From contig NZ_FNYZ01000002.1 in assembly GCF_900109095.1 (NCBI RefSeq), positions 248,001 through 312,000 of the forward strand: 64,000 nt of DNA, in the 5' to 3' direction. The notes beneath the pieces were generated by a model that saw only the letters and a list, made by a program, of their open reading frames with translations, searched no databases and was not told where the DNA came from. The translations under genes were made by a program, and so were the position numbers. Of this stretch, positions 1-9,252 are shown piece by piece; positions within the stretch are counted from its first letter, which is position 1, and the number at the start of each line of letters is the position of its first letter. The stretch is from Sphingobium sp. AP50. Lineage in GTDB: Bacteria > Pseudomonadota > Alphaproteobacteria > Sphingomonadales > Sphingomonadaceae.

Positions 1-395
1 GCATAATCGCCCCAGCCATCATGGCGGAGGATGTGCGTGCCGTCCGGTGACAGCCAGACCATCCAGCGCTTCGCCATATGGCTGGCGGGTGGACCGGACG
101 GATAATAGCGTGCGGCAATCGGTCCCGCTTCATCCTTCGCTTCGAACCGCCATTGCCCGGCCTCGTCCGGCCATTGGCGACGGATGGTCGTCAGGGCGCG
201 GTCCCACACCGGGCTGGACCATCCGGGCGCGGGCCTGCTGTCGCTGACGCTGATTTCGGGATGCAGCACGGCATCGATCTCCTGATAGAAGACCAGCGCC
301 GATCCCGTGATGCCGAGCAGCACGAACAGCAGGCCGAGCGACAGGCCGAGCCACAGATGGACATGACGCGCGACCGCGCGCGACCGCGATGTCAT
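1..395 (-). CDS. PepSY-associated membrane protein, N-terminal part (cut by window edge)
   Basis: The reading frame opens at 395 and leaves the window at its left edge, giving about 131 residues. A basic N-terminus is followed by a hydrophobic helix at about residues 13-35, then a soluble part with tryptophans and the stretch MAKRWMVWLSPDGTHILRHD. This is typical of the N-terminal half of PepSY-associated TM proteins, which are often linked to iron or siderophore uptake. The start overlaps the stop of the small upstream gene (ATGA), so the two are probably cotranscribed. The C-terminal PepSY and remaining membrane segments lie outside the window, so the exact subfamily is open. Confidence 0.75.
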   Translation of the reverse strand, partial: MTSRSRAVARHVHLWLGLSLGLLFVLLGITGSALVFYQEIDAVLHPEISVSDSRPAPGWSSPVWDRALTTIRRQWPDEAGQWRFEAKDEAGPIAARYYPSGPPASHMAKRWMVWLSPDGTHILRHDGWGDY

Positions 396-571
396 GGCAA
401 GGGGATGCCCGTGCCGTTAAAGATGGCCCCGGTTATCCCGATCGCCATCCACAGAGCGATCAGCCTCCGCGCGAAGGCGCGGGACACCTTCTGTTGAGCA
501 TGCATGAGAATCTCGTTCGCCTTGAACCGCGTTTCCCAGTGGGCAAGCGGTGTGACGCATGCACGCGGCAT
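392..571 (-). CDS. Small single-span membrane protein between DUF2946 and PepSY genes
   Basis: A 59-codon frame lies exactly between the DUF2946 gene and the PepSY gene and shares ATGA with the latter. Its C-terminal half (LIALWMAIGITGAIFNGTGIP) is one hydrophobic segment after a basic stretch, so it should be a small inner-membrane protein. An internal ATG at 505 would give a 37-residue form that keeps the whole membrane segment. Neither start has a strong ribosome-binding site. I do not recognise the family. Position and overlap, more than homology, support it as a gene. Confidence 0.5.
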   Translation of the reverse strand: MPRACVTPLAHWETRFKANEILMHAQQKVSRAFARRLIALWMAIGITGAIFNGTGIPLP

Positions 572-619
572 GCGCGGAGTATGGCGAACGAGGATGAAGC
601 TGTTCGCCGCGCGGCCCGG

Positions 620-1018
620 TCAGGCGCGCGCGGGAGGACCTTGTGAAGGCGGTGGCGGAGCCGCCAGTCGATGGACCGTGAGATCGGCTATCGCACGGCT
701 TGAAACCAGCGGTGCAGCCATGGCCGGCACGGCTGCGATGATCGTGGCGGTCGTTGCCAGCAAACCGCCGCCCAATCCTGCGGCGAACATGCATTCGCCG
801 CCCTTGGATTTTTCATGGTCCGTCGGCTCGGTGCCCTTTTCCACGGGAAGCACGGCCCTGACGGCGCCCTGACCGGTACAGAGCGAAATGACGATGCCGT
901 GGATGCTCTGCGTCGGCATGAAGCCGGTGGGGACGGCAATGCGGATCGCCAGCGCACACAGGACAAGAAGAGCAAAAAGCCCCCGGCCTGCCTGCGATTG
1001 TCTAATCCCGCCACCCAT
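620..1018 (-). CDS. DUF2946-type membrane protein
   Basis: This 132-residue protein has a hydrophobic N-terminal segment (LFALLVLCALAIRIAVPTGFMP), a central IVISLCTGQG stretch, a second hydrophobic part around residues 76-100, and a proline-rich tail ending GPPARA. That organisation, with the proline-rich end, matches DUF2946 proteins, small membrane proteins of unknown function often found beside TonB-dependent receptors or PepSY proteins. It heads a probable three-gene unit reading toward the left edge. A perfect 7-bp inverted repeat lies 27-45 bp upstream of its start. Confidence 0.7.
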   Translation of the reverse strand: MGGGIRQSQAGRGLFALLVLCALAIRIAVPTGFMPTQSIHGIVISLCTGQGAVRAVLPVEKGTEPTDHEKSKGGECMFAAGLGGGLLATTATIIAAVPAMAAPLVSSRAIADLTVHRLAAPPPPSQGPPARA

Positions 1019-1044
1019 ATGTCAGCAACTAACCCGGCTTTGGC

Positions 1045-1063
1045 TCATGTCGATGTGACATGA
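1045..1063. promoter_or_regulatory. Inverted repeat upstream of the DUF2946-PepSY unit (possible operator)
   Basis: TCATGTC-N5-GACATGA is a perfect 7-bp inverted repeat placed 27 bp before the DUF2946 start codon at 1018. Size and position suit a repressor operator overlapping a promoter. The regulator is unknown and the sequence does not match the classic Fur box, so the role is inferred from symmetry and position only. Confidence 0.35.
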
Positions 1064-1271
1064 TGTCCTAACAGCATGGACTATCGCGATGGAAAGGTTT
1101 GAGCAATTGCCATCATGGTCAGTTGAAAAAACCGGGAACATCGGTCGAACTGCCGCGACAATTCTATACTTAGCCAGGATCGAAAACCGATCCGCTCAGG
1201 CATACCGACCCTTACAGGCCTGCACTACGCCGGAAGCATTCATGATAAGCTTGGATCATTGAGAGAGAAAA

Positions 1272-1346
<75 letters not shown>

Positions 1347-1463
1347 ACTCTATTTTCATCGCCTTAGCGCTGTCTGCGCTTCGGAGGCCGGGCCTATGGC
1401 CGCCCGTTGATCCGATGTCAAGGCGGGTTGCAGCCGATCATGCATTTTGCTTATGCGCTGTGC

Positions 1464-1604
1464 ATGGCTGAAACACAGGACGAGAAAAAAGCACGGCTGG
1501 CGCAAGCCTTGCGGGACAATCTGCGGCGGCGGAAGGCCCAGAGCCGGGAAGCGACACGGGAGGGTACGGCACCGCCCCCTCCCGTCGGCGAATCACAAGA
1601 CTGA
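1464..1604 (+). CDS. Small charged hypothetical protein (46 aa)
   Basis: The ATG at 1464 opens a 46-codon frame beginning MAETQDEKKARLAQALRDNL. It is strongly charged, predicted helical (Lys/Arg/Ala/Leu-rich) and ends in a proline-rich tail. I recall short proteins with the same DEKKARLAQALRDNLRRRK core in other sphingomonads, which is why I keep it despite its size. The frame can be extended upstream to 1407, but those residues look like translated noncoding sequence. It is convergent with the aminopeptidase gene, 4 bp from its stop. Function unknown. Confidence 0.6.
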   Translation: MAETQDEKKARLAQALRDNLRRRKAQSREATREGTAPPPPVGESQD

Positions 1605-1608
1605 TTCG

Positions 1609-3390
1609 TCAGAGCGGCGCACAGGCCGCCTTGAGCCAAGCTAGCGCGTCGCCCTCCAGTTGCGGGCCGATCAGGTCCAGCACCGCAGCATGATAGGCGT
1701 CGAGCCAGGCGCGTTCCGCCTCGCTTAGTATTTCGGTGGCGATGACAGCACGATCGATCGGGGCGAAGGTCAGCGTTTCGAAGCCCAGCATCGGCTTTTC
1801 TGCATCGGGAATGGCGCGTTCCTCGACCAGCACCAGATTCTCGATGCGGATGCCATATTCGCCGGTCTTGTAATAGCCCGGCTCGTTCGAGAGGATCATG
1901 CCGGCCGCCAGCGGTTCATCGCCGCCGCCGAAGGTCGCGATCCGTTGCGGCCCTTCATGCACAGACAGGAAGCTGCCAACGCCGTGGCCTGTGCCATGCG
2001 CATAATCCAGCCCTTCGGCCCAGAGATATTGGCGGGCGAGCGCATCGAGCTGGCCGCCGCGCGTGCCCTTGGGGAAGACGGCGCAGGCGAGGGCAATATG
2101 CCCCTTGAGGACCAGCGTGAAGCGGCGCTTCATTTCCTCGGTCGGCGTGCCGATGGCGATGGTGCGGGTGACGTCGGTGGTGCCGTCACGATACTGGCCA
2201 CCCGAATCGACCAGATAGAGGCTGTTCAGTTCGATCGGGCGATTCGTCTTTTCCTCCGCCCGATAATGGACGACCGCGCCGTTCGGCCCAGCGCCGCTGA
2301 TTGTGTCGAAAGACAGGTCTTCGAGCAGACCAGTGTCCTTGCGGAACGCCTCCAGCCGGTCGGAGGCGGAAAGTTCGGTGAGGTTGCCCTTCGGCGCTTC
2401 GACCGCGATCCAGTTGAGGAAACGGCTGAGTGCCGCGCCATCGCGCGCCTGCGCCGCCTTGTGGCCGGCGATTTCGGTGGCGTTCTTGATCGCCTTGGGC
2501 AGGACGGCGGGATCGCGCAGCGACAGGATGGTCGCGCCGCCTTCGTCAAGCCCGTTGAAGATCGCTGCGACCGCCCGTTCGGGGTCGGCCACCACGGTCT
2601 TGCCGGCAAAATCCTCCAGCGCGGCGGCGAAGTTCACACCGTCATGCACCCGCACCGCATTGCCCAGATGCTGGGCGACGGCTTCGTCCATCTTCTCCGG
2701 GGCGACATAGAGGTCGGCCGTCGCATCGGCATGGACGATGGCATAAGCGAGCGCGACCGGGGTGCGCTCCACATCCTTGCCGCGCACGTTGAAGGTCCAT
2801 GCGATCGAATCGAGGGCAGAAAGGACGACGGCGTCGGCCTTCTTCTCCGTCAGCCAGTCGGCCATGGCGGCGCGTTTCTCGGCGGCGGACTGGCCGGCGA
2901 AGCGATCGTCATGCACGACCAGCTTGGCATCGCTGGGCGCCGGGCGATCGGGCCAGACGGCATCGACCGGATTGGTATCGACCGCGACCAGTTCCGCGCC
3001 CCTGTCCGCCAGTGCATCAGTCGCCTGACGGACCCAGGCGCGGGTGTGGAGCCAGGGATCATAGCCGATGCGCGCGCCCTGCCCGGCATGATCCTTCAGC
3101 CAGGCGGCGATCGAGGTCTGCGGCACGCTTTCATATTGCCAGTGCGCGCCATCCACCTGTTCGCGCACCTGGAGCGTATAACGGCCATCGACGAAGATCG
3201 CGGCCTCCTCCGGCAGGACCACGGCGCTGCCCGCCGATCCCTGAAATCCGGTCAACCAGGCGAGCCGCTGGGCATAGGCGCCGACATATTCGCTCATATG
3301 CTCGTCGGTCAGGGGGACCACGAAGCCATCCAGCTTCTGGCGTACCAACTGGGCACGCAGGGCCTTCAGGCGATCTTCATAACTGGACAT
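1609..3390 (-). CDS. Xaa-Pro aminopeptidase (aminopeptidase P, M24B)
   Basis: At 593 residues this is the long, three-domain form of aminopeptidase P, with two creatinase-like N-terminal domains (about 1-150 and 155-305) and a C-terminal pita-bread metallopeptidase domain. The five metal ligands are visible: D395 in LVDSGGQY, D406 in TTDVTRT, H469 in HGTGHGVG, E503 in SNEPGYY and E517 in RIENLV. It removes an N-terminal residue preceding proline, using a dinuclear metal centre, and lacks a signal peptide, so it should be cytosolic. It is divergent from the oligopeptidase B gene, with 110 bp between the starts. Confidence 0.93.
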   Translation of the reverse strand: MSSYEDRLKALRAQLVRQKLDGFVVPLTDEHMSEYVGAYAQRLAWLTGFQGSAGSAVVLPEEAAIFVDGRYTLQVREQVDGAHWQYESVPQTSIAAWLKDHAGQGARIGYDPWLHTRAWVRQATDALADRGAELVAVDTNPVDAVWPDRPAPSDAKLVVHDDRFAGQSAAEKRAAMADWLTEKKADAVVLSALDSIAWTFNVRGKDVERTPVALAYAIVHADATADLYVAPEKMDEAVAQHLGNAVRVHDGVNFAAALEDFAGKTVVADPERAVAAIFNGLDEGGATILSLRDPAVLPKAIKNATEIAGHKAAQARDGAALSRFLNWIAVEAPKGNLTELSASDRLEAFRKDTGLLEDLSFDTISGAGPNGAVVHYRAEEKTNRPIELNSLYLVDSGGQYRDGTTDVTRTIAIGTPTEEMKRRFTLVLKGHIALACAVFPKGTRGGQLDALARQYLWAEGLDYAHGTGHGVGSFLSVHEGPQRIATFGGGDEPLAAGMILSNEPGYYKTGEYGIRIENLVLVEERAIPDAEKPMLGFETLTFAPIDRAVIATEILSEAERAWLDAYHAAVLDLIGPQLEGDALAWLKAACAPL

Positions 3391-3500
3391 CGAACTTCCC
3401 TTGGATCATTCCGGCCTCTTGCGTTGGCCATAATGCCGACAACATAGAGGGGCCGGCGCGCTTATTCCAGCGCAGCCCCCGTCTGGACCATGGATATTTA

Positions 3501-5561
3501 ATGACCGATCAAATGCAGCCGCCTGTCGCCCAACGTCGTCCCCACAGCTTCACGCATCACGGGATCACGGTGGACGATCCTTATGCATGGCTGCGCGATC
3601 CGGGCTATCCTGACGTCAAGGACAAGGATGTGCTGGCCTATTTGGAGGCGGAGAATGGCTGGTTCGAGGGCGCGATGGCCCCGCACAAGCCTTTGCTCGA
3701 CACGCTGTTTCAGGAGATGAAGGGGCGCATCAAGGAGGATGACCAGTCGGTTCCGCAGAAGGATGGCGACTATATCTACTGGCGCGCGTTCGAAACCGGC
3801 GCGCAATATCGCAAATGGTATCGCAAGCCGGTGGTAGGTGGCGACGACCAGCTGATGCTGGACGAACCGGCGTTGGCAGAGGGGCATGAGTATTTCCGGC
3901 TGGGCGCCATGTCGGTCAGCCCCGATGGCCGCTATCTGGCCTATGCGATCGACACCAACGGATCGGAACGGTTCGAAGCGCGGGTCAAGGATCTGTTTTC
4001 GGGCGAAATATTGCCGGAAGTCATTCCCGACACCCTGTCTTCACTGGTGTGGACCAGCGATTCAAAGGGGCTGCTCTATGGGCTGGCCAATGAGAATTGG
4101 CGGACGGACAATGCGCGGCTGCACTGGCTGGGGCAGAGCGTTGATAGCGATGTCGAATTGTTCCACGAGGATGACGAAGGGTTCCGTGTTTCGATCGGCC
4201 TGACCTCCTCGGAAAAATGGATCGTCATCGCGACCGGCGACCATGTGACCAGCGAAGCCTGGCTGATCCCGGCCGATAATCCGACTGCGGCGCCTGTGCT
4301 GGTCGCGGCGCGCAAGCCCGGCCGCGAATATGATGTCGATGAGCATGAGGGCACGCTCTATATCAAGACCAACGACAGCCATCCCAATTTCCGGCTGGTG
4401 AAGGCGACGCTGGACGCGCCCGACCAGTGGGAAGAGGTGATAGCGGCCGACGCGCATTTCTACCTGACCGATTTCACCCTGTTCAAAGGCTTTTACGTCA
4501 CCGAAGGACGGCAGGACGGCCTCGACCAGATCGAACTGCGTGACTATGCGACGCATTCGGCGAAGCGCATCGCCTTCCCTGAAGCCAGCTATTCGGCGTC
4601 GCTGGACGACAATCCCGAATATGACGTGACGAAGCTGCGCATTGGCTATGAATCGATGGTCACGCCTGACACCATCTATGACTATCATCTGGAGACGGGT
4701 GAACTGGAGGTGCTGAAGGTTCAGGAAATCCCGTCGGGCTATGACGCGGCGGGCTATGCGGCCGAGCGGCTGATGATCGCGGCGCGCGACGGCACGCAGA
4801 TTCCGGTGTCGATCGTCTACCCGAGGGATTTCCCCCGCGACGGCGGCGCGCCGCTGCACCTTTATGGCTATGGTGCCTATGGCTTGGCGATGGAGCCGGG
4901 CTTTTCGACCAGCCGCCTGTCGCTGCTGGATCGCGGCTTCGCCTTCGCCATCGCCCATATTCGCGGCGGCGACGATCTGGGCCAGCAATGGTATCTGGAC
5001 GGCAAGCTGGACAAGCGGGTCAATACCTTCACCGATTTCGTCGATGTGGCGAAGGGACTGATCGAACTGGGCTATTCGGCCAAGGGCAAGATCAGCATTT
5101 CGGGCGGATCGGCTGGCGGCGAGCTGATGGGCGCGGTGATCAACTCCGATCCCGATCTGTGGGGCGCGGTGGTGGCGCATGTGCCGTTCGTCGACGTGCT
5201 CAACACCATGCTGGACGAGACGTTGCCGCTGACGCCGGGCGAATGGCCCGAATGGGGCAATCCGATCGAGGATGAGGCCGCGTTCAAGACGATCCAGTCC
5301 TATGATCCCTATACCCATGTCAGCGCACAGGATTATCCGCCGCTGATGGTGACGGCGGGCCTGAATGATCCGCGCGTCACCTATTGGGAACCGGCCAAAT
5401 GGGTGGCGAAGCTGCGCGCGACCAAGACCGACAGCAATATCCTGCTGCTCAAGACCAATATGGGCGCGGGCCATGGCGGCAAGTCGGGGCGGTTCGAAAG
5501 CCTGCACGAGACGGCGGAAGAATTTGCTTTCATCCTGTGGCAACTGGGGGTCGAAGGCTGA
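3501..5561 (+). CDS. ptrB: Oligopeptidase B (S9A prolyl oligopeptidase family)
   Basis: The 686-residue protein begins MTDQMQPPVAQRRPHSFTHH. It has the opening helix, a seven-bladed beta-propeller (about 75-410) and a C-terminal alpha/beta-hydrolase domain. The catalytic triad is readable as S537 (SGGSAGG), D623 (GLNDPRV) and H658 (AGHGGKSG). Oligopeptidase B cuts short peptides after Arg or Lys; length and layout fit that branch better than prolyl endopeptidase. There is no signal peptide. The frame is open far upstream on this strand, but that part is antisense to the aminopeptidase gene, so the ATG at 3501 is preferred. Its stop shares one base with the next start. Confidence 0.9.
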   Translation: MTDQMQPPVAQRRPHSFTHHGITVDDPYAWLRDPGYPDVKDKDVLAYLEAENGWFEGAMAPHKPLLDTLFQEMKGRIKEDDQSVPQKDGDYIYWRAFETGAQYRKWYRKPVVGGDDQLMLDEPALAEGHEYFRLGAMSVSPDGRYLAYAIDTNGSERFEARVKDLFSGEILPEVIPDTLSSLVWTSDSKGLLYGLANENWRTDNARLHWLGQSVDSDVELFHEDDEGFRVSIGLTSSEKWIVIATGDHVTSEAWLIPADNPTAAPVLVAARKPGREYDVDEHEGTLYIKTNDSHPNFRLVKATLDAPDQWEEVIAADAHFYLTDFTLFKGFYVTEGRQDGLDQIELRDYATHSAKRIAFPEASYSASLDDNPEYDVTKLRIGYESMVTPDTIYDYHLETGELEVLKVQEIPSGYDAAGYAAERLMIAARDGTQIPVSIVYPRDFPRDGGAPLHLYGYGAYGLAMEPGFSTSRLSLLDRGFAFAIAHIRGGDDLGQQWYLDGKLDKRVNTFTDFVDVAKGLIELGYSAKGKISISGGSAGGELMGAVINSDPDLWGAVVAHVPFVDVLNTMLDETLPLTPGEWPEWGNPIEDEAAFKTIQSYDPYTHVSAQDYPPLMVTAGLNDPRVTYWEPAKWVAKLRATKTDSNILLLKTNMGAGHGGKSGRFESLHETAEEFAFILWQLGVEG

Positions 5562-5962
5562 TGGCGTCGAGCTTCACCAAGCAATTCATCGCGCAGGCCC
5601 AGCATATCGATGTGCTGGGCCATGTGAACAATGCGGTGTGGGTGCAATGGATGGAGCAATTGTCGGTCGAGCACTGGATGACCGACGCCGATCCGGCCCA
5701 TGTCGACGCCTATATCTGGGTCGTGACCCGGCATGAGGTCGATTATCGCGGCAATGTGGTCGAAGGCGATGTCGTCAGCGGGCGGACATGGATTCCCGAA
5801 GGTCCACGCGGCGCGCGGTTCGACCGCTTCATCGAATTTACCGGACCGGACGGCAAGGTGAAAGTCGCCGCAAAATCGACCTGGGCCATGATCGACAAGG
5901 AAAGCGGCCGATTGATGCGGGTGCCGGCAGAGGTCGCCGCCCCTTTCCTGAACGCCAGATAA
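5561..5962 (+). CDS. Acyl-CoA thioesterase, 4-hydroxybenzoyl-CoA thioesterase type (hotdog fold)
   Basis: This 133-residue hotdog-fold protein has the signature QHIDVLGHVNNAVWVQWME near residue 13, with the conserved aspartate of the YbgC/4HBT group and the following GHVNN. Such enzymes hydrolyse short- or medium-chain, or aromatic, acyl-CoA esters; the substrate cannot be told from sequence. The start ATG overlaps the oligopeptidase stop (TGATG), so translation is probably coupled. Conserved WVVTRHEVDY and WAMIDKESGR segments follow as in the family. Confidence 0.85.
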   Translation: MASSFTKQFIAQAQHIDVLGHVNNAVWVQWMEQLSVEHWMTDADPAHVDAYIWVVTRHEVDYRGNVVEGDVVSGRTWIPEGPRGARFDRFIEFTGPDGKVKVAAKSTWAMIDKESGRLMRVPAEVAAPFLNAR

Positions 5963-6023
5963 AGGAACCACCAGACAAAGATGCCCGTTTCTACCGCCAT
6001 CATCAACAAGGATGGAGAGAAAC

Positions 6024-6644
6024 ATGAAGAACATCTTCAAGTCTACCATGGGCGGCCTGCTTGCCGCTTCGGCTCTTGCCCTGACCGCCAGCCCGGCATT
6101 TGCGGGAGACGAGGAACGCGCCCTTGCCGCGATCGCGCAGGCGCAGGGCAAGATCAATGCCGCGCAGCGACTGCCCAATGAAGGCGCCGCGCCGGAACTG
6201 CTGGCCAAGGCGCAGGCTTCGCTGCGACTGGCGCAGGAAAGTTACAAGAGCGGCAAGGAACAGGCCGCCATCAAATCCGCTGTCGAAGCGCAGCAATTTG
6301 CCGACACGATGATCGGCGAGAATCAGCAGCAGGCCAATGTCGATGCCCGCATGCAGGCGCAGGCTACCGTGGATGCACAGGCTGAAGCCAATGCCGCCAA
6401 CGCCCGTGCCGACGCCGCAGAACAGGCCGCCACGTCCGCCGCCATGGATGCGCAGGCCGCCCGCAATGCGGCCGCAGCGGCGGCTTCCCGCCCGGCCACG
6501 ACCACGGTGACCACCGAAACGGTCAAGACCGCCAGCGCCGCCCGCACCACGCCCAAGCGCAAGGTCGTCCGCAAGACCACGACGACCGCCCCGCGCACCG
6601 CCTCTGCCGAACAGACCACTACCACGGTCACGACGCAGAATTGA
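6024..6644 (+). CDS. Exported DUF4398-type alanine-rich coiled-coil protein
   Basis: The preferred start, MKNIFKSTMGGL, follows a GGAGAG ribosome-binding site. A start 12 bases upstream is possible but would overlap that site. A signal peptide ends near ASPAFA (residue about 27). The mature part is an alanine/glutamine/glutamate-rich helix (about 30-150) with heptad-like spacing, then a threonine/lysine-rich tail (TTVTTETVKT, KRKVVRKTTTT). The DUF4398 pattern ERALAAIAQAQGKINAAQRLPNEGA is at the mature N-terminus. Likely periplasmic or envelope-associated; function unknown. It is convergent with the ABC exporter, 8 bp from its stop. Confidence 0.75.
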   Translation: MKNIFKSTMGGLLAASALALTASPAFAGDEERALAAIAQAQGKINAAQRLPNEGAAPELLAKAQASLRLAQESYKSGKEQAAIKSAVEAQQFADTMIGENQQQANVDARMQAQATVDAQAEANAANARADAAEQAATSAAMDAQAARNAAAAAASRPATTTVTTETVKTASAARTTPKRKVVRKTTTTAPRTASAEQTTTTVTTQN

Positions 6645-6652
6645 AGGCGCGC

Positions 6653-8497
6653 CTAGCGTTCCACCACTTCGAATATATCCTCTATGCCCGGTTCGCCGGG
6701 CATGGTTTCGCGTTCGGCGGCCTGGCGCGCCCACATGGTGGCGTAGAGGCCGTCGGCGCGGACCAGGTCGGCATGGCGGCCGCGTTCCACGATCATGCCC
6801 TTGTCCAGCACGATGATCTCGTCCGCATCGACCACGGTCGACAGGCGGTGGGCGACGACCAGCGTGGTGCATTTCCGGCTGATGTCGCGCAGCACGGTCT
6901 GGATTTCGGTTTCGGTGCGGCTGTCGAGCGCGCTGGTCGCTTCGTCCAGCACCAGCACGGGCGGGTCTTTCAGCAGGGTGCGGGCGATGGCGACACGCTG
7001 TTTTTCGCCGCCCGAGAGCTTCAGGCCCCGCTCGCCGACGCGGGTGGCATAGCCCTTGGGCAGATCCAGAATGAAGTCGTGTATCGACGCCGCCTTGGCC
7101 GCCGCCTCTATCTCTTCCTGCGTCGCGCCTTCCCGGCCATAGCCGATATTATAGCCGACCGTGTCATTGAAGAGGACCATGTCCTGCGGCACGATGCCGA
7201 TCGCGGCGCGCAGCGAAGCCTGCGTCACGGCGGCTATGTCCTGCCCGTCGATCGTCACCTGTCCACCCTGAATGTCGTAGAAGCGGAAGAGAATGCGGGC
7301 GATGGTCGATTTGCCCGCGCCGGACGGGCCGACGATGGCGAGCGTCCTGCCGGCCGGGACGGTGAAGCTGACGCCGTGGAGAATCTCCCGCTCGGGATCA
7401 TAGCCGAAACGGACATGGTCGAAACGGACCTCTCCGCCCGACACGTGCAGCGCCGGTGCGCCGGGGGCATCGGCGACTTCGGCCTGGGTGTCGATGAGTT
7501 GATACATCGCCTCCATATCGATCAGGCCCTGCCGGATGGTGCGATAGACCATGCCGAGCAGGTCGAGCGGCCGAAACAGCTGCGACAGCAATGTATTCAC
7601 CAGCACCACGTCACCGGTCGAGAATATCCCCCGGCTCCAGCCCCATACACTGTAGGCCATGGCGCCGGCCATCATCAGGTTAGTGATCAGCGACTGGCCG
7701 ATATTGAGCCAGGCGAGGCCATTCTCGCTCTTCACAGCAGCCTGCGCATAGCGGCGCATGGCCGCGCCATAGCGCTGTGCCTCCCGCGCTTCGGCGCCGA
7801 AATATTTGACCGTCTCGAAGTTCAGCAGGCTGTCGACGGCATGGGCGACGGCATTGGTATCCATGTCGACCATGTCGCGGCGCAGCTGATTGCGCCATTC
7901 GGTGACGGTGCGGGTAAACCAGATATAGAGCGCCACCATCACGACCGTCGCGGTGACGAGGCCGGGGCCGAACTTCACCAGGAAGATAGCGCAGACGGCG
8001 ACCAGCTCGATGATCGTCGGAGCGATGTTGAACAGCAGGAAATAGAGCATGTTGTCGATGCTCTTGGTGCCGCGCTCCACAATCTTGGTCACGGCGCCGG
8101 TCCGCCGGTCGAGATGGAAGCGCAGCGACAGGCGGTGGAGGTGGACGAAGACATCATCGGCCAGACGCCGGCCGGCTTCCTGCCCCACTTTTTCGAAGAC
8201 GGCGTTGCGCAAATTGTCGAACAGCACCCCGCCGAACCGCGCGCCTGCATAGGCCACCACCAGCGCCATGGCGAGGCCGGCAGCGGGCTCCAGACCCGGC
8301 GCCATGCGGTCAATCGCCGCCTTGTAGGCGAAGGGCATGACGAGCGTGACCAGCTTGGCCAGCAGCACCAGCGCCATGGCGACGACAACCCGGCGGCGCA
8401 GCGCAGGGGCATCCGCCGGCCAGAGATAGGGCAGGAAGCGGCGGAAGGTCGCCCAGATCGGCGGGACCGGCGAGGAGGAGGCTGTGTCGGGGGGCAT
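6653..8497 (-). CDS. Atm1-type ABC exporter (fused permease and ATPase)
   Basis: This 614-residue half-transporter has six predicted membrane helices in the first about 330 residues, then an ATPase domain with Walker A (VGPSGAGKSTIARILF), the signature LKLSGGEKQRVAIART, Walker B VLVLDEATSALD and switch histidine (VVAHRLST). The permease region, including WATFRRFLPYLWP and FNIAPTIIELVAVCAIF, resembles the mitochondrial Atm1/ABCB7 group. A Novosphingobium Atm1 homologue of almost the same length exports glutathione conjugates and relieves heavy-metal stress. It should act as a homodimer in the inner membrane. Export substrate is inferred from family. Confidence 0.9.
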   Translation of the reverse strand: MPPDTASSSPVPPIWATFRRFLPYLWPADAPALRRRVVVAMALVLLAKLVTLVMPFAYKAAIDRMAPGLEPAAGLAMALVVAYAGARFGGVLFDNLRNAVFEKVGQEAGRRLADDVFVHLHRLSLRFHLDRRTGAVTKIVERGTKSIDNMLYFLLFNIAPTIIELVAVCAIFLVKFGPGLVTATVVMVALYIWFTRTVTEWRNQLRRDMVDMDTNAVAHAVDSLLNFETVKYFGAEAREAQRYGAAMRRYAQAAVKSENGLAWLNIGQSLITNLMMAGAMAYSVWGWSRGIFSTGDVVLVNTLLSQLFRPLDLLGMVYRTIRQGLIDMEAMYQLIDTQAEVADAPGAPALHVSGGEVRFDHVRFGYDPEREILHGVSFTVPAGRTLAIVGPSGAGKSTIARILFRFYDIQGGQVTIDGQDIAAVTQASLRAAIGIVPQDMVLFNDTVGYNIGYGREGATQEEIEAAAKAASIHDFILDLPKGYATRVGERGLKLSGGEKQRVAIARTLLKDPPVLVLDEATSALDSRTETEIQTVLRDISRKCTTLVVAHRLSTVVDADEIIVLDKGMIVERGRHADLVRADGLYATMWARQAAERETMPGEPGIEDIFEVVER

Positions 8498-8550
8498 TGG
8501 CGCCTATCTAGGCGCGGGCGCGCGATATGCCAAGGATGGCGGGCGTGGGA

Positions 8551-9063
8551 TCACCCCTCCACCTGCGGGCATTGGCCGGGGCGCTGCTCCTCCTTGCCGG
8601 CGATGAACCAGCGGACCTTATCGGCGGCCACTTCCTCGTCATAATAGCAGATTTCCGCCGTGCCGCTCTTGGGATCGATCAGCGTGATCCATTGGTGCGG
8701 GCCGCAATTATGGGTTTCGCAGGCCCAGGACGCGACCTTGCCATCGACCAGTGCGATCGGGGTGGCAGGCCCTTCCCCCTCGCGCACCCATTTGCGGACC
8801 TGCGCATCGGCCACGGCGGCATCCACCGCCTCCGCCACGGCCGGATCGTCATGCCAGCTATGCCCGTCCACCTTGTCAAAGGGATAATGGCCGACATAGC
8901 GGGCGAAGTCTGCGGACGGCGCCGGGGTCGCGATATTGGCGGGGGCGGGTGTTTCCGCCGTGACATTGGCGGTTTTCGGCGCCTCTTCCTTCTTCTCTCC
9001 CCCCGAGCAGGCGGCAAGGGCGAGCGGCGCGATCAGCATCAGCAGGCGAATGGGGGCAGCCAT
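8551..9063 (-). CDS. Lipoprotein, hypothetical
   Basis: The protein starts MAAPIRLLMLIAPLALAAC, a signal peptide with lipobox LAAC, followed by a charged and Ala/Pro-rich linker and a globular domain from about residue 50 (DFARYVGHYPFDKVDGHSWHDDPAV). The end contains paired cysteines (ETHNCGPHQW, EICYYDEE, PGQCPQ), which may form a disulphide in the periplasm. I do not recognise a characterised family; the ARYVGHYPF...W..DPAV pattern recalls small Proteobacterial lipoproteins of unknown function. It is divergent from the DUF6891 gene. Confidence 0.75.
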   Translation of the reverse strand: MAAPIRLLMLIAPLALAACSGGEKKEEAPKTANVTAETPAPANIATPAPSADFARYVGHYPFDKVDGHSWHDDPAVAEAVDAAVADAQVRKWVREGEGPATPIALVDGKVASWACETHNCGPHQWITLIDPKSGTAEICYYDEEVAADKVRWFIAGKEEQRPGQCPQVEG

Positions 9064-9252
9064 GGGCGATCCTTTTACTATGGGCTGGACGGGGCGCAGG
9101 GTGGAGCGTTCCTGTGAGTGAGGCAAGACTGGCTGTAGGAAATCGGGCAGGCCGATCCCATATCCTGTCCATTGAGACGCAGGATGAAGATGCCCCCTTC
9201 CCCTTTGCCGTATCGCGCGGCATGGTAGGTCCATCGCAGGAGAAGCAGACGC

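Noticed and set aside
6641..8644. 667-codon plus-strand frame over the ABC exporter
   Set aside because: Antisense shadow of the Atm1-type transporter, no family signature.
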